DNA of 64,000 bases, taken from assembly GCF_008087625.1 (NCBI RefSeq), contig NZ_CP042997.1, forward strand, positions 5,704,001-5,768,000, in the 5' to 3' direction. The stretch is from Aquisphaera giovannonii (GTDB taxonomy: Bacteria > Planctomycetota > Planctomycetia > Isosphaerales > Isosphaeraceae). Numbering within the stretch: the first letter of the stretch is position 1; each line of letters begins with the position of its first letter. Position numbers and translations under genes: made by a program. Below the pieces are notes generated by a model, which did no database searches, was not told the origin of the DNA, and saw only the letters and a list, made by a program, of their open reading frames with translations. This document shows, in pieces, positions 48,745-57,766 of this stretch.

Positions 48745-51700
48745 ATGATGACGCACTGGTTCTGCCGCCGGAACGGCTCCCGCCCGACGACCTCCCCCCG
48801 CCGCGCCCGCAACCGTCGCCGCCCGGCGATCGAGGCCCTCGAGACCCGCGAGGTCCTCTCGGCGCTCTACACTGTCACCTCGGTCGCCGACGGCGGCGCC
48901 GGCTCGCTCCGCGACGCGATCAACCAGGCGAACGCCCTGACGCCCGGCACGGCCGCGACGATCGACTTCTCCATCGCCTCCGGGGCGCAGACCATCGAGC
49001 TGGGCTCCGCGCTGCCGAAGCTCGCCAACCCGATCACCATCGACGGCACGACCCAGCCCGGCTACGCCGGCCGGCCGCTGATCCAGGTCGACGGCCAGTC
49101 CGCCGGCGCCGGTGCCCTCGGCTTCTCGCTCGACGACGACTCGCACAACAGCGTCATCAAGGGCCTGGAGATCACCGGCTTCGACGGCGGCGGCATCTAC
49201 GTCAACAACGGGAGCGGCGACGTCTTCACCAACGACGTCGTCGGCCTCCACTACAGCGGCGGCCTCCCCCGCGTCGTCGGCAACGTCACCTACGGCATCA
49301 CGCTGACCAACCAGGCCAACGGCAACACCATCTCGAATGTCGTCGTCGCCGGCACCCGGTACAACGGCATCATCATCACCAACTCGATGAACAACACGGT
49401 GACCGCGAGCGACATCGGCACCGACCTGACGGGTGAGGACTCGCTCGACCGCAACGGCGTGGCGCTGGGCAACGGCGCGGCCGGCGGCGGGGGCAGCGGC
49501 CTGGTCCTCAACGGCTCCGCCAACCACAACACGATCTCGAACAACGTCATCGTCAACAACGCGAGCGACGGGATCGCGATCATCAGCGCGGGCACCTCGG
49601 CCAACGTCCTCGTCGGCAATCGCATCGGCATCGACCTGGCCGGGACGACGGCCCTGGGCAACGGCGGGAGCGGCGTGTCGCTGGCCGGCGGCGCCAACGG
49701 CAACTTCATCGGCCAGGCCGGCAACGGCAACGTGATCTCGGGCAACGGCCAGTACGGAGTCCTCCTCACCGGCATGGACAGCGTCGGCGACAGGACGACC
49801 GGGAACGCCGTCGCCGGCAACCTGATCGGCACGAACGCGGCCGGCAAGGCGGCCGTGCCCAATGGCGTCAACGGCGTGGTGGTGAACGGCGGGGCCAGCT
49901 ACAACCTCATCGGCACGCCGGCCACGGGCACCGGCACCGTGACCCAGGCCGGCGGCAACGTGATCTCGGGCAACACGGGCTGGGGCGTCTACATCAGCGA
50001 CTCCGGGACGACCGGCAACGTCGTCCAGGACGACTACGTGGGCACCGACGTCGCCGGCGAGGCCGCGCTCCCCAACGGGAACAACGGCGTCGACGTCGTG
50101 AACGCGGCCGCCGGCAACACCATCGGCGGCACGGCCGCGGCGAGCCGCAACGTCATCTCGGGCAATGCCAACGAGGGCGTCCTGATCGGCCTGGGCGCCA
50201 CCAAGAACCTCGTCGAGGGCAACTTCATCGGCACCGACGCGACGGGCCTCGCCGCCCTGCCGAACCTGCTGGACGGCGTCTACGTCGGCCTGGGCGCCGT
50301 GAACAACACGATCGGCGGCCAGGACCCGGGCGGGGCCTTCAACACGGCGGCCTGGAACGTCGTCTCGGGCAACGGCACCAACGGCGTCAAGGTCGTCGAC
50401 GACGGGACCACGGGCAACGCGCTCTCCGGCAACTTCATCGGCACCGACGCGACGGGCTCGCTGCCGGTCCCCAACTCCGCCAGCGGGGTGTACATCGGCG
50501 CCGGGACCTCGTCGACCACGGTCGGCGCCCAGGCGAGCGGCTTCGCGAACCTCAACGTCATCGCCGGCAACCAGGCCGACGGCGTCTCGATCAACGCGTC
50601 GTCGAACAACAACGTGTCGTTCGACTACATCGGCCTCAACCTGGACGGCACGCTCACCGTGCCCAACCAGGGCAACGGCGTGTCGATCCACGGGGCCTCG
50701 TCGTCCTACAACCGGGTGAACCTGACCGCGATCCGGAACAGCGGCGGCTACGGCATCCTGAACGACTCCGGCGTGGGGCAGGGCTGGTACTACGACTCGA
50801 TCTTCGGCAACGCCAAGGGCGGCATCTCCCAGCCCGGCAACCCGAACCTCCAGCCGGCGCCGGTGCTCTTCTCGGCCGTGGCGGCCGGGGGGAAGACGAC
50901 GGTCGTCGGCACGATCATCAACTCGCCGAACAAGAACACGGCGCTGAACGTCCTCTTCTACGCGAGCCCGCCGCCGACCTCGCTCGCCGCCGTCCAGGGC
51001 CTGACGTTCCTCGGCCAGGCGAGCGTGACGACCGACGCCAGCGGCGACGCTACGTTCACGGTCGTCCTGAATGCCGCCGCACCCGGCGGCCAGGTCGTCA
51101 CGGCGACGTCTGACTTCAACGTCTCCTCGTCCTCGAACTTCGGCAACTTCGTCACCGTCCCGGCCGCGCCGACGTCCTCCGCCGCGTTCGTCGGCACCGA
51201 CACCACCGACCAGGGCAACTGGCGCAAGGCCTTCGGCGTCGACGGCTACGACATCGCCGGCGACTCCGGCGCCGCCAACCCGAAGCTGCCGTCGTACGCG
51301 ACCCTCGCGGTCAACGGCGCGAGCGCCTACGTCTGGGCCGCCAGCACCACCGACCCTCGCGCGCTCCAGAACGCCGCGAACACCGGCCGGGTCGCCGGCA
51401 CCTTCTACTCGTCCACGGCGTTCAGCCTGGACCTGAACCTGACCGACGGCAAGGCGCACGAGGTGAGCCTCTATGCCCTCGACTGGGATCGTCGCGGCCG
51501 CACCGAGACGATCCAGGTCGTCGACGCCGGCACCGGGGCGGTGCTCGACACCCAAAGCCTGAGCGGCTTCCAGAACGGCAAGTACCTGACGTGGAACCTC
51601 TCGGGCCACGTCCAGATCCGCGTCACCAACACCGGCCCGAGCAACGCCGTCGTCGGCGGGCTCTTCTTCGGCGCCTCGCCCGCCGCCTCGGCCGCCTTCC

Positions 51701-52185
51701 TCGGCGCGGACAGCGCGACCGCGGGCTCCTGGCGCGGCGTCTACGGGGCCGACGGCTACGACATCGCGCAGGACCCCAGCGCCGGCAACCCGAAGCTGCC
51801 GTCGTACGCGACCGTCGGCCTGTCCGGCGTGTTGAACTACACCTGGGCGGCCAGCACGACCGACCCCCGCGCCCTCCAGAACTCCGCGAACACGGGCCGC
51901 CTCGCCGCGACCTGGTACGGCGGCAGCTCCTTCAGCATCAACGTCAACCTGACCGACGGCCAGGCCCACAAGGTCAGCCTGTACGCCGTCGACTGGGACA
52001 ACCAGGGGCGAAATGAGACCATCCAGGTCATCGACAACGCGACCGGCAATGTCCTCGATACCGAGTCGCTCGCCGGCTTCCAGGGCGGGAAGTACCTGTC
52101 CTGGTCGATCAAGGGGAACGTGACCATCAAGGTCACCAGGGTGAGGGGCCCCAACGCGGTCGTCGGCGGCCTCTTCTTCAACTGA
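48745..52185 (+). CDS. Large secreted right-handed beta-helix protein with two C-terminal modules
   Basis: The product is 1146 residues. The N-terminus has a basic stretch and EALETREVLSA (the LExR-xLL-type motif). Residues 40-700 are repeat-rich: NGNTISNVVVAG, NNTIGG, GNVISGN, NFIGTDATG, NGVNGVVVNGGA, the parabolic N/G-rich coils of a beta-helix that resembles adhesins and polysaccharide-binding proteins. After an Ig-like linker (residues 705-805) come two copies of a module of about 165 residues: residues 814-980 and 983-1146, each with DGYDIA, NPKLPSYAT, YTWAASTTDPRALQN and TETIQVVD. The second copy is the C-terminus, with no stop-transfer or LPxTG. A large surface or secreted protein, possibly an adhesin. 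Confidence 0.85.
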   Translation: MMTHWFCRRNGSRPTTSPRRARNRRRPAIEALETREVLSALYTVTSVADGGAGSLRDAINQANALTPGTAATIDFSIASGAQTIELGSALPKLANPITIDGTTQPGYAGRPLIQVDGQSAGAGALGFSLDDDSHNSVIKGLEITGFDGGGIYVNNGSGDVFTNDVVGLHYSGGLPRVVGNVTYGITLTNQANGNTISNVVVAGTRYNGIIITNSMNNTVTASDIGTDLTGEDSLDRNGVALGNGAAGGGGSGLVLNGSANHNTISNNVIVNNASDGIAIISAGTSANVLVGNRIGIDLAGTTALGNGGSGVSLAGGANGNFIGQAGNGNVISGNGQYGVLLTGMDSVGDRTTGNAVAGNLIGTNAAGKAAVPNGVNGVVVNGGASYNLIGTPATGTGTVTQAGGNVISGNTGWGVYISDSGTTGNVVQDDYVGTDVAGEAALPNGNNGVDVVNAAAGNTIGGTAAASRNVISGNANEGVLIGLGATKNLVEGNFIGTDATGLAALPNLLDGVYVGLGAVNNTIGGQDPGGAFNTAAWNVVSGNGTNGVKVVDDGTTGNALSGNFIGTDATGSLPVPNSASGVYIGAGTSSTTVGAQASGFANLNVIAGNQADGVSINASSNNNVSFDYIGLNLDGTLTVPNQGNGVSIHGASSSYNRVNLTAIRNSGGYGILNDSGVGQGWYYDSIFGNAKGGISQPGNPNLQPAPVLFSAVAAGGKTTVVGTIINSPNKNTALNVLFYASPPPTSLAAVQGLTFLGQASVTTDASGDATFTVVLNAAAPGGQVVTATSDFNVSSSSNFGNFVTVPAAPTSSAAFVGTDTTDQGNWRKAFGVDGYDIAGDSGAANPKLPSYATLAVNGASAYVWAASTTDPRALQNAANTGRVAGTFYSSTAFSLDLNLTDGKAHEVSLYALDWDRRGRTETIQVVDAGTGAVLDTQSLSGFQNGKYLTWNLSGHVQIRVTNTGPSNAVVGGLFFGASPAASAAFLGADSATAGSWRGVYGADGYDIAQDPSAGNPKLPSYATVGLSGVLNYTWAASTTDPRALQNSANTGRLAATWYGGSSFSINVNLTDGQAHKVSLYAVDWDNQGRNETIQVIDNATGNVLDTESLAGFQGGKYLSWSIKGNVTIKVTRVRGPNAVVGGLFFN

Positions 52186-52540
52186 GGCCGGCCGTCCCGG
52201 GGGCGGAATCGACGGCGACGGCCCGGGGGCATCTCCCCGGGCCGGCGTCGCGCGCCGGCCGGCGGGGTGGCGTGCCCTCCGGGCGTGGATCCGCAGCCGA
52301 TTGCATGCCATTCGCTCTGGACACGTCCCGACGGGGGCGGTATGGTCCCCGCACACTTCCAGAGCGATGCCGATTCACGGCGACAGGCGGGACAGAGATC
52401 GGGACGGCCTCGGCGCGAGCCGGGGCCGGGGCGACGCTGCCGGTCGGGGCGGGGGCGGAGGGGATCCGTGCGGCCCGCCTCCGGCGCCCGGGCCCCGCGC
52501 CGGTTCGGCATCGTCGGGTCAGGAATCGCGGAGGGGACGG
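52186..52540. other. Leader region before flhA, with a hairpin
   Basis: CGGCCCGGGG (52219-52228) and CCCCGGGCCG (52235-52244) form a perfect hairpin that may end the beta-helix transcript; it has no T-tract. I see no clear promoter for flhA. A GCCGATTC near 52369 is only loosely similar to a sigma-28 -10 box. Confidence 0.45.
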
Positions 52541-54886
52541 ATGCCAGGGACGACATCGAGCCCGCTCGCTTCCGGGTGGCGGCACGCCTCCGGGTTCGTG
52601 ATGCCGATCGTGATCGTCGGCGCCGTCCTCGTGTTCGTGGTGCCGATCCCGCCGGCTCTGCTGGACGTCCTGCTCTCGGCCAACCTGACGCTCGCCGTCG
52701 TGGTCCTGCTGACCACGCTGGCGATCCGGACGCCGCAGGAGTTCAGCGCCTTCCCGACCATCCTGCTGACGACCACGCTGACCCGGCTGGTGCTCAACGT
52801 GGCGACCACCCGGCTCGTCCTGACCGGCGGCGGCACCGAGCTCGGCGTGAACGCGGCCGGCGGCGTGATCCGGTCGTTCGGCGAGTTCGTCGCCGGCGAC
52901 CAGGTGCTCGTCGGCGTGATCCTGTTCTCGATCCTGGTCGTCATCCAGTTCGTCGTGATCACCCGGGGGGCCACGCGGATCAGCGAGGTCGCCGCGCGGT
53001 TCATGCTCGACGGTCTCCCCGGCCGGCAGATGGCCATCGACGCCGACCTGCACGCCGGGCTGATCGACCAGCACCAGGCCCACGAGCGCCGGGACGAGGT
53101 CTACCGCCAGGCGGACTTCTTCGGGGCGATGGACGGGGCGGGCAAGTTCGTCCGCGGCGACGCCATCGCGGGCGTCGCCATCCTGATGGTGAACATCTGC
53201 GGCGGGCTCTTCCTGGGCGTCTTCCAGTACGGGATGAGCGTCTCGGACGCGGTGAACGTCTTCACGAAGCTGACGATCGGCGACGGCCTGGTGAGCCAGG
53301 TGCCGGCGTTCCTGATCTCGCTGGCGGCCGGCCTGATCGTGACGCGGTCGTCGTCCTCGACGGACCTGGGCCGCGACGTGACCGGGCAGCTCTTCGGGGA
53401 CCGCGGCGTGCTGGGCACGGCGGCCGTCTTCCTGGGCCTGCTGGCCTTCACGCCGCTGCCCAAGGCCCCGCTGCTGACGCTCGCCGGGGGCCTCGGCGCC
53501 GGGGCGATCCTGATGGGCCGCCGCGGCGCGTCGGGCGAGGGCGAGGCGGCGGCCGCCGACCACCCGGCCGGGCGTCGCGAGGGCCCCGGCCAGGCCCACG
53601 GCCCGGACCGCCGGGTGGACGCCGGCCACGCCCCGATCGCCGCCCCGAGGCACGCGGCCGAGCCGCCGGCCGCGCCGGCTTCGGGCCCGGGCTCCGAGGG
53701 GATGGAGGACCTGCTGCACGTCGACCCGCTGGAGCTGGAGATCGGCTACCGGCTGATCGGACTGGCCGACCCGACGCGGGGCGGCGACCTTTTGGAGCGG
53801 CTGCGGACGGTCCGCCAGCGGATGGCCCGCGAGCTCGGCCTGATCATCCCGCAGGTCCGGATCCACGACGAGATCGGGCTGACGCCGCACGAGTACCGGG
53901 TGAAGATCCGCGGGGCGATCGCGGGGCAGGGGACGGCGCACGCCGGCCGGCTGCTGGCGGTGCCCCCGGCGGGGCTGGCCGGCCGGCCCGACGGCCGCGA
54001 CGGCATCGACCCGATCACAGGCCAGGCCGCGGTCTGGATCCACGCCGACGGGCGTGAGGTCGCGGAGCTCTCCGGCTGCCGGGTCATGGAGGCCTCGTCG
54101 GTCGTCGCCGGGCACTTCGGCGAGATCATCCGCAACCACGCCGACGAGTTGCTGACCCGCGAGCAGGTGGACCGCCTGCTCGACCGCGTCCGCGCCACGG
54201 CGCCGTCGCTGGTGGCCGAGGTCGTGCCCAGCCTGCTCCGCCCCGGCGAGCTCCAGCGGGTGCTCCAGAACCTGCTCCGCGAGCGCGTGAGCATCCGCGA
54301 CCTGGAGACGATCCTGGAGACCCTGGCCGTGCACGCCGGCCGGACCCGCGACGTGGAGGTGCTCACCGAGCACGCCCGCCAGGGGCTGGCCCGCCAGATC
54401 ACCGAGAGCCACCGCGGCGCCGACGGGCGGCTCCGCGTGGTCACGCTGTCGAAGCCCCTGGACGCCCGGCTCTGCGCGGCCGGCGGCGAGGCCGACACCC
54501 GGCCCTCCGAGGCCCTCGGCGACGAGATGACGCGGAGCGTCGTCCGCGCCGTGGCCGTGGCCGTGGCCACGCTGGTGGACGCCGGGCTGCCGCCGCTGAT
54601 CCTCACCTCCGCCGCGGCCCGCCCCGTGCTCAAGGACCTGACCCGCGCCGACCTGCCGCGGCTCGTCGTCCTGAGCCAGCGGGAGATCCCGCGGGACACG
54701 CCCCTGGAGGTCCTGGGCAGCGTGATCGAGGAGGACGACGCCGACGACGCCGAGGCCGGGGTCGAGCCGGGGCCGGGGCCCCTGGATGCGGACTGGGAGG
54801 GCGCGCCGGAGGCCGGCCGCCGGACGCCGCCGCGGCGGGAGCCGGACATCGTGACCTCGATCACCACCACCGAGGCCCTCGGCTGA
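52541..54886 (+). CDS. flhA: FlhA export-gate protein
   Basis: The product is 781 residues, longer than E. coli FlhA (692). Eight membrane helices occupy residues 20-330, including LLDVLLSANLTLAVVVLLTT and the FHIPEP-type signature FGAMDGAGKFVRGDAIAG. Residues 330-385 are a Pro/Ala/Gly-rich linker. The cytosolic part (LLHVDPLELEIGYRLIGLAD, RRQMARELGLIIPQVRIHDE, ...LLREQVDRLLDRV, LLRERVSIRDLETILETLAV) is complete. FlhA forms the nonameric docking ring for substrates. GGAGG precedes ATG 52541. The position 14.4 kb from flhB and downstream of secreted proteins is unusual but the gene looks intact. Confidence 0.93.
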   Translation: MPGTTSSPLASGWRHASGFVMPIVIVGAVLVFVVPIPPALLDVLLSANLTLAVVVLLTTLAIRTPQEFSAFPTILLTTTLTRLVLNVATTRLVLTGGGTELGVNAAGGVIRSFGEFVAGDQVLVGVILFSILVVIQFVVITRGATRISEVAARFMLDGLPGRQMAIDADLHAGLIDQHQAHERRDEVYRQADFFGAMDGAGKFVRGDAIAGVAILMVNICGGLFLGVFQYGMSVSDAVNVFTKLTIGDGLVSQVPAFLISLAAGLIVTRSSSSTDLGRDVTGQLFGDRGVLGTAAVFLGLLAFTPLPKAPLLTLAGGLGAGAILMGRRGASGEGEAAAADHPAGRREGPGQAHGPDRRVDAGHAPIAAPRHAAEPPAAPASGPGSEGMEDLLHVDPLELEIGYRLIGLADPTRGGDLLERLRTVRQRMARELGLIIPQVRIHDEIGLTPHEYRVKIRGAIAGQGTAHAGRLLAVPPAGLAGRPDGRDGIDPITGQAAVWIHADGREVAELSGCRVMEASSVVAGHFGEIIRNHADELLTREQVDRLLDRVRATAPSLVAEVVPSLLRPGELQRVLQNLLRERVSIRDLETILETLAVHAGRTRDVEVLTEHARQGLARQITESHRGADGRLRVVTLSKPLDARLCAAGGEADTRPSEALGDEMTRSVVRAVAVAVATLVDAGLPPLILTSAAARPVLKDLTRADLPRLVVLSQREIPRDTPLEVLGSVIEEDDADDAEAGVEPGPGPLDADWEGAPEAGRRTPPRREPDIVTSITTTEALG

Positions 54887-54947
54887 GCCGGGGCGGCGGG
54901 GGGGCGTCGGGTCGGGCCCAGTCGAGTCGAATTGTCGAGGTCGGTGG

Positions 54948-56102
54948 ATGACGATGGCCGCGAAAACCTACAGGGCCGGGACGATGCGGGAGGCGCTGGC
55001 GAGGGTCCGCAAGGACCTCGGCGGCGACGCGATCATCCTCGCCTCTCGCTCGGTCCGGCGCCGGCGGCTGTTCGGCCTGGGCGGCCGCGAGCTGATCGAG
55101 GTCCGCGCGTCGGCCACCATGCCGCAGGCGGCCGCGCTCGTGGAGGCGGCCGGGGCGCCGCCCCCGCCGGCCTCCGGGGCCGCGGCGGGGCCGGGGGGCC
55201 TCTCCGCCGACGCGCAGGGGCGGCTCGGCGACGAGCTGAGCCGGCTGCACGAGCGCGTGGACGCCCTGAGCCGGATGGGGCGGGTGGACCACCTCGTGCC
55301 CGACCTGCCGGCGCCGGTCGTCGCCTCGTATGCGAGGCTGGTCGAGGCCGAGGTCCCCGAGCCCCTGGCGCGCCGGATCGCGGCGGCCGTCGCGGACTCG
55401 CTGGAGCCGCACCAGCTCCACGACCCGGCGGAGGTCGACGAGGCGCTCCTCGAGGCCGTGGCGCGGTCCATCCCGGTCGCCCCGCCGATCCGCGCCGTCA
55501 TGGGCACGAGGCGGGTGGTGGCGCTCGTCGGGCCGACGGGCGTGGGGAAGACGACGACGGTGGCGAAGCTCGCGGCCAACTTCAAGCTGGTGCACGGCCT
55601 GTCCGTCGGGCTCGTCACGCTGGACACCTACCGGATCGCGGCCGTGGAGCAGCTCCGGACCTACGCCGAGATCATCGACCTGCCGCTGGCCGTGGCGAAC
55701 GACCCCGGGGAGATGGCCCGGGCGCTCGACGAGCTGGGCGCGGTGGACATCGCCTTCATCGACACGGCCGGGCGCAGCCCGCGGGACGAGGTGAAGATCC
55801 GCGAACTGGGCGAGTTCATGGACCGGGCCCGGCCCGACGAGGTCCACCTGGTCCTCAGCGCCGGGGCCGGCGAGAAGACGCTCCGCGCCGCGGCCGAGCG
55901 GTTCGCCCGGGTGCGGGCGGATCGCCTGATCCTCACCAAGCTCGACGAGGCGGAGGGCCTGGGCGATGCGCTCGGCCTGCTCGGCCAGTCGAGCCTGCCG
56001 GTGAGCTACCTGACCACCGGCCAGGCGGTCCCCGACGACATCGAGCCGGCCGACCGCCGGCGGCTCGCGGGCCTGATCCTCGGGATGGAGGCCATCGGAT
56101 GA
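54948..56102 (+). CDS. flhF: FlhF SRP-type GTPase
   Basis: The product is 384 residues. An N-terminal B domain (residues 1-120, TYRAGTMREALARVRKDLGG and DAIILASRSVRRRRLFG) is followed by the NG domain. GTPase motifs are G1 GPTGVGKTTT (about residues 195-204), DTYRIAAVEQLRTYAEIIDL, DTAGRSPRDEVKIREL and TKLDEAEGLG. FlhF places the flagellar base and export gate at the membrane and needs the N-terminal helix of FlhG to trigger GTP hydrolysis. ATG 54948 lies 61 bp after the flhA stop. A 59-residue peptide with the FlhG activator motif follows at 56208. Confidence 0.92.
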   Translation: MTMAAKTYRAGTMREALARVRKDLGGDAIILASRSVRRRRLFGLGGRELIEVRASATMPQAAALVEAAGAPPPPASGAAAGPGGLSADAQGRLGDELSRLHERVDALSRMGRVDHLVPDLPAPVVASYARLVEAEVPEPLARRIAAAVADSLEPHQLHDPAEVDEALLEAVARSIPVAPPIRAVMGTRRVVALVGPTGVGKTTTVAKLAANFKLVHGLSVGLVTLDTYRIAAVEQLRTYAEIIDLPLAVANDPGEMARALDELGAVDIAFIDTAGRSPRDEVKIRELGEFMDRARPDEVHLVLSAGAGEKTLRAAAERFARVRADRLILTKLDEAEGLGDALGLLGQSSLPVSYLTTGQAVPDDIEPADRRRLAGLILGMEAIG

Positions 56103-56207
56103 CGGGGACCGCGACGGGCATGGCGGCCGGCCTGGCGGCGCGACGCGAGCCTCTCGGCGCGGGCGCCGCGGGCGGCCGATCCGACATCCGGCCGGACGGG
56201 AGGCGAG

Positions 56208-56387
56208 ATGCCCGATCAGGCGGATAACCTGCGGCGGCTCGTCCGGGCGCAGCGGCAATGGAAGCGGGCCGACGAGCCGGCGCGGCCCGTCGCGGCGGGG
56301 GAGCCCTCGGGGCGCCCCGGCGCGACGGGCCGGCGCGAGGGATGGCTGGCACGGGCGGCACGCCGGGCCTTCGGGCTCGCCACGTGA
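56208..56387 (+). CDS. 59-residue FlhG-activator-like micropeptide
   Basis: The product is 59 residues. It begins MPDQADNLRRLVRAQRQWKR, which contains DQAxxLR, the conserved motif of the N-terminal helix by which FlhG/YlxH activates the FlhF GTPase. There is no MinD-type ATPase domain. A Gly/Pro/Arg linker leads to a C-terminal basic amphipathic segment GWLARAARRAFGLAT, which resembles the membrane-targeting helix of MinD/FlhG. GGGAGG at 56198-56203 stands four bp before the ATG. It lies 106 bp downstream of flhF, where FlhG would be expected. An overlapping 42-codon frame starting at 56099 is judged a shadow. Inference: a stand-alone FlhF activator stripped of the ATPase. Confidence 0.72.
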   Translation: MPDQADNLRRLVRAQRQWKRADEPARPVAAGEPSGRPGATGRREGWLARAARRAFGLAT

Positions 56388-56732
56388 GGGCGGGCGGGCG
56401 GGGCGGACGCGCGACGGGGCGCGGGCTCCAGGGTTTCTCAGCGCGAAGAAAGGAGGATCGTCATGGGATGCGAGATTTCTCGGTCGGGGGGATAGTGACG
56501 TTCAAGCGGGTTGGGCCGACGATCCGATAATCGAATAGGTTGGAGTTCTCTGGACGGCGTGAGGATCCGGGGCGATCGCCGGGTGCCGGCACGGGCGGCA
56601 AGGCATCGCGGCGCGGGCGGGTCGCGGCGGCGGCATCGGCGGGCATCGGCCCGTACGGCCGGCGCGGGCGGCCGGCCGCTCACCCCGGGCACATGGATGT
56701 GATCCCCACGCCCAGCCGACACGGAGGTCAGG
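56388..56732 (+). other. Leader region before fliA, with a mini-ORF
   Basis: AAAGGAGGAT at 56449-56458 is an almost perfect ribosome-binding site but serves only a 10-codon frame, MGCEISRSGG-stop (56463-56495). TCCGATAA at 56523-56530 resembles the sigma-28 -10 box (GCCGATAA) but its -35 partner is weak (TCAAG near 56502-56506). This may be a leader peptide or a decayed gene start. Confidence 0.45.
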
Positions 56733-57509
56733 ATGTCAACCAAGGTGGATGTGGATGTGACCGAACTCTGGCGCGAGTTCAAGGAGCACCCCACCACGGA
56801 GATGCGGAACCAGCTCGTCGAGCGGTACCTGCCGCTCGTCAAGTACAACGCCGAGCGCATCTGGCAGCGGCTGCCGGAGGGGGTGGACCTCGATGACCTG
56901 ATCTCCGCCGGCGTCTTCGGGCTGATGGACGCCATCGACGCGTTCGACCTGACCCGCGGCGTCAAGTTCGAGACCTACTGCGTGCCCCGGATCCGGGGCG
57001 CCATGCTCGACGAGCTCCGCACGATGGACTGGGTCCCCCGGCTGGTCCGCTCCAAGGCCAGCAAGATGGAGGAGGCCCGCAAGGAGCTCGAGGCCAGGCA
57101 CGGCCGGCCCCCCACGCCCGCCGAGCTCGCCGAGAAGATGGGCCTGCCCATGGCCGAGTTCGAGAAGCTGGCCATGGACGCCTCCGCCGTCGGCCTCATC
57201 AGCCTCAACAAGAAGTGGTACGAGACCGACGGCTACAAGGACGTCCGCGAGATCGACATCCTCGAGGACAAGAAGGGGGAGGACCCCACCCGACGCCTCC
57301 AGCGCAAGGACCTGATGCGCATGGTGACGAAGGGGCTGAACCGCAACGAACGCCTGATCATCATCCTCTATTATTACGAAGAGCTGACCATGAAGGAGAT
57401 CGGGGCGACGCTCGACCTGAGCGAGTCGCGGGTCTCCCAGATGCACTCGTCGATCATCCAGCGGCTCCAGTCCCAGCTCTCCTCCCGCCGCCCCGAATTC
57501 GGCACCTGA
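56733..57509 (+). CDS. fliA: FliA/WhiG-type sigma factor (sigma-28 family)
   Basis: The product is 258 residues with sigma-70 regions in order: region 2 about 20-95 (NQLVERYLPLVKYNAERIWQ, DLDDLISAGVFGLMDAIDAF, RGVKFETYCVPRIRGAMLDE), region 3 about 100-165 and region 4 about 200-255 (NERLIIILYYYEELTMKEIG, LDLSESRVSQMHSSII). The RGAMLDELR and SRVSQ motifs are those of FliA-type factors that read sigma-28 promoters. No FlgM gene is visible. GGAGG at 56723-56727 supports ATG 56733. It ends the flhA-flhF group, as in many flagellar operons. Confidence 0.93.
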   Translation: MSTKVDVDVTELWREFKEHPTTEMRNQLVERYLPLVKYNAERIWQRLPEGVDLDDLISAGVFGLMDAIDAFDLTRGVKFETYCVPRIRGAMLDELRTMDWVPRLVRSKASKMEEARKELEARHGRPPTPAELAEKMGLPMAEFEKLAMDASAVGLISLNKKWYETDGYKDVREIDILEDKKGEDPTRRLQRKDLMRMVTKGLNRNERLIIILYYYEELTMKEIGATLDLSESRVSQMHSSIIQRLQSQLSSRRPEFGT

Positions 57510-57766
57510 CCGCACGCCGCCCCCGCCGTGCCCGCCCGATCCGGGGGGCGAGGGGCGAGATCCGAGGCACGGCGGCCCGTCGCGGGATGACCACCGCGGC
57601 GGGCCGCCGTGCCCCTTTTCCCCCCCGCCCAGAAGGCGCGCCGGCGCCGGCTCACTTCCCCGATCCCGCCGCCGCGCATTAGAATCCTCTCGGGCGCGGC
57701 GAGAGGCTCTCGCCCCGCGTCCCCCCGCTCCACGACCGAGCATCCCCCGAATCCGAGGACCGGCCG

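Noticed and set aside
48406-52356. 1316-codon minus-strand open frame
   Set aside because: It is the antisense of the beta-helix gene, whose plus strand has a clear protein repeat pattern, N-terminal motif and good codon use. High GC leaves the antisense open.
56099-56227. 42-codon frame overlapping the flhF stop (ATGA)
   Set aside because: The translation is Ala/Gly/Arg-rich without motif. The overlapping 59-codon frame with DQAxxLR and GGGAGG is better supported.
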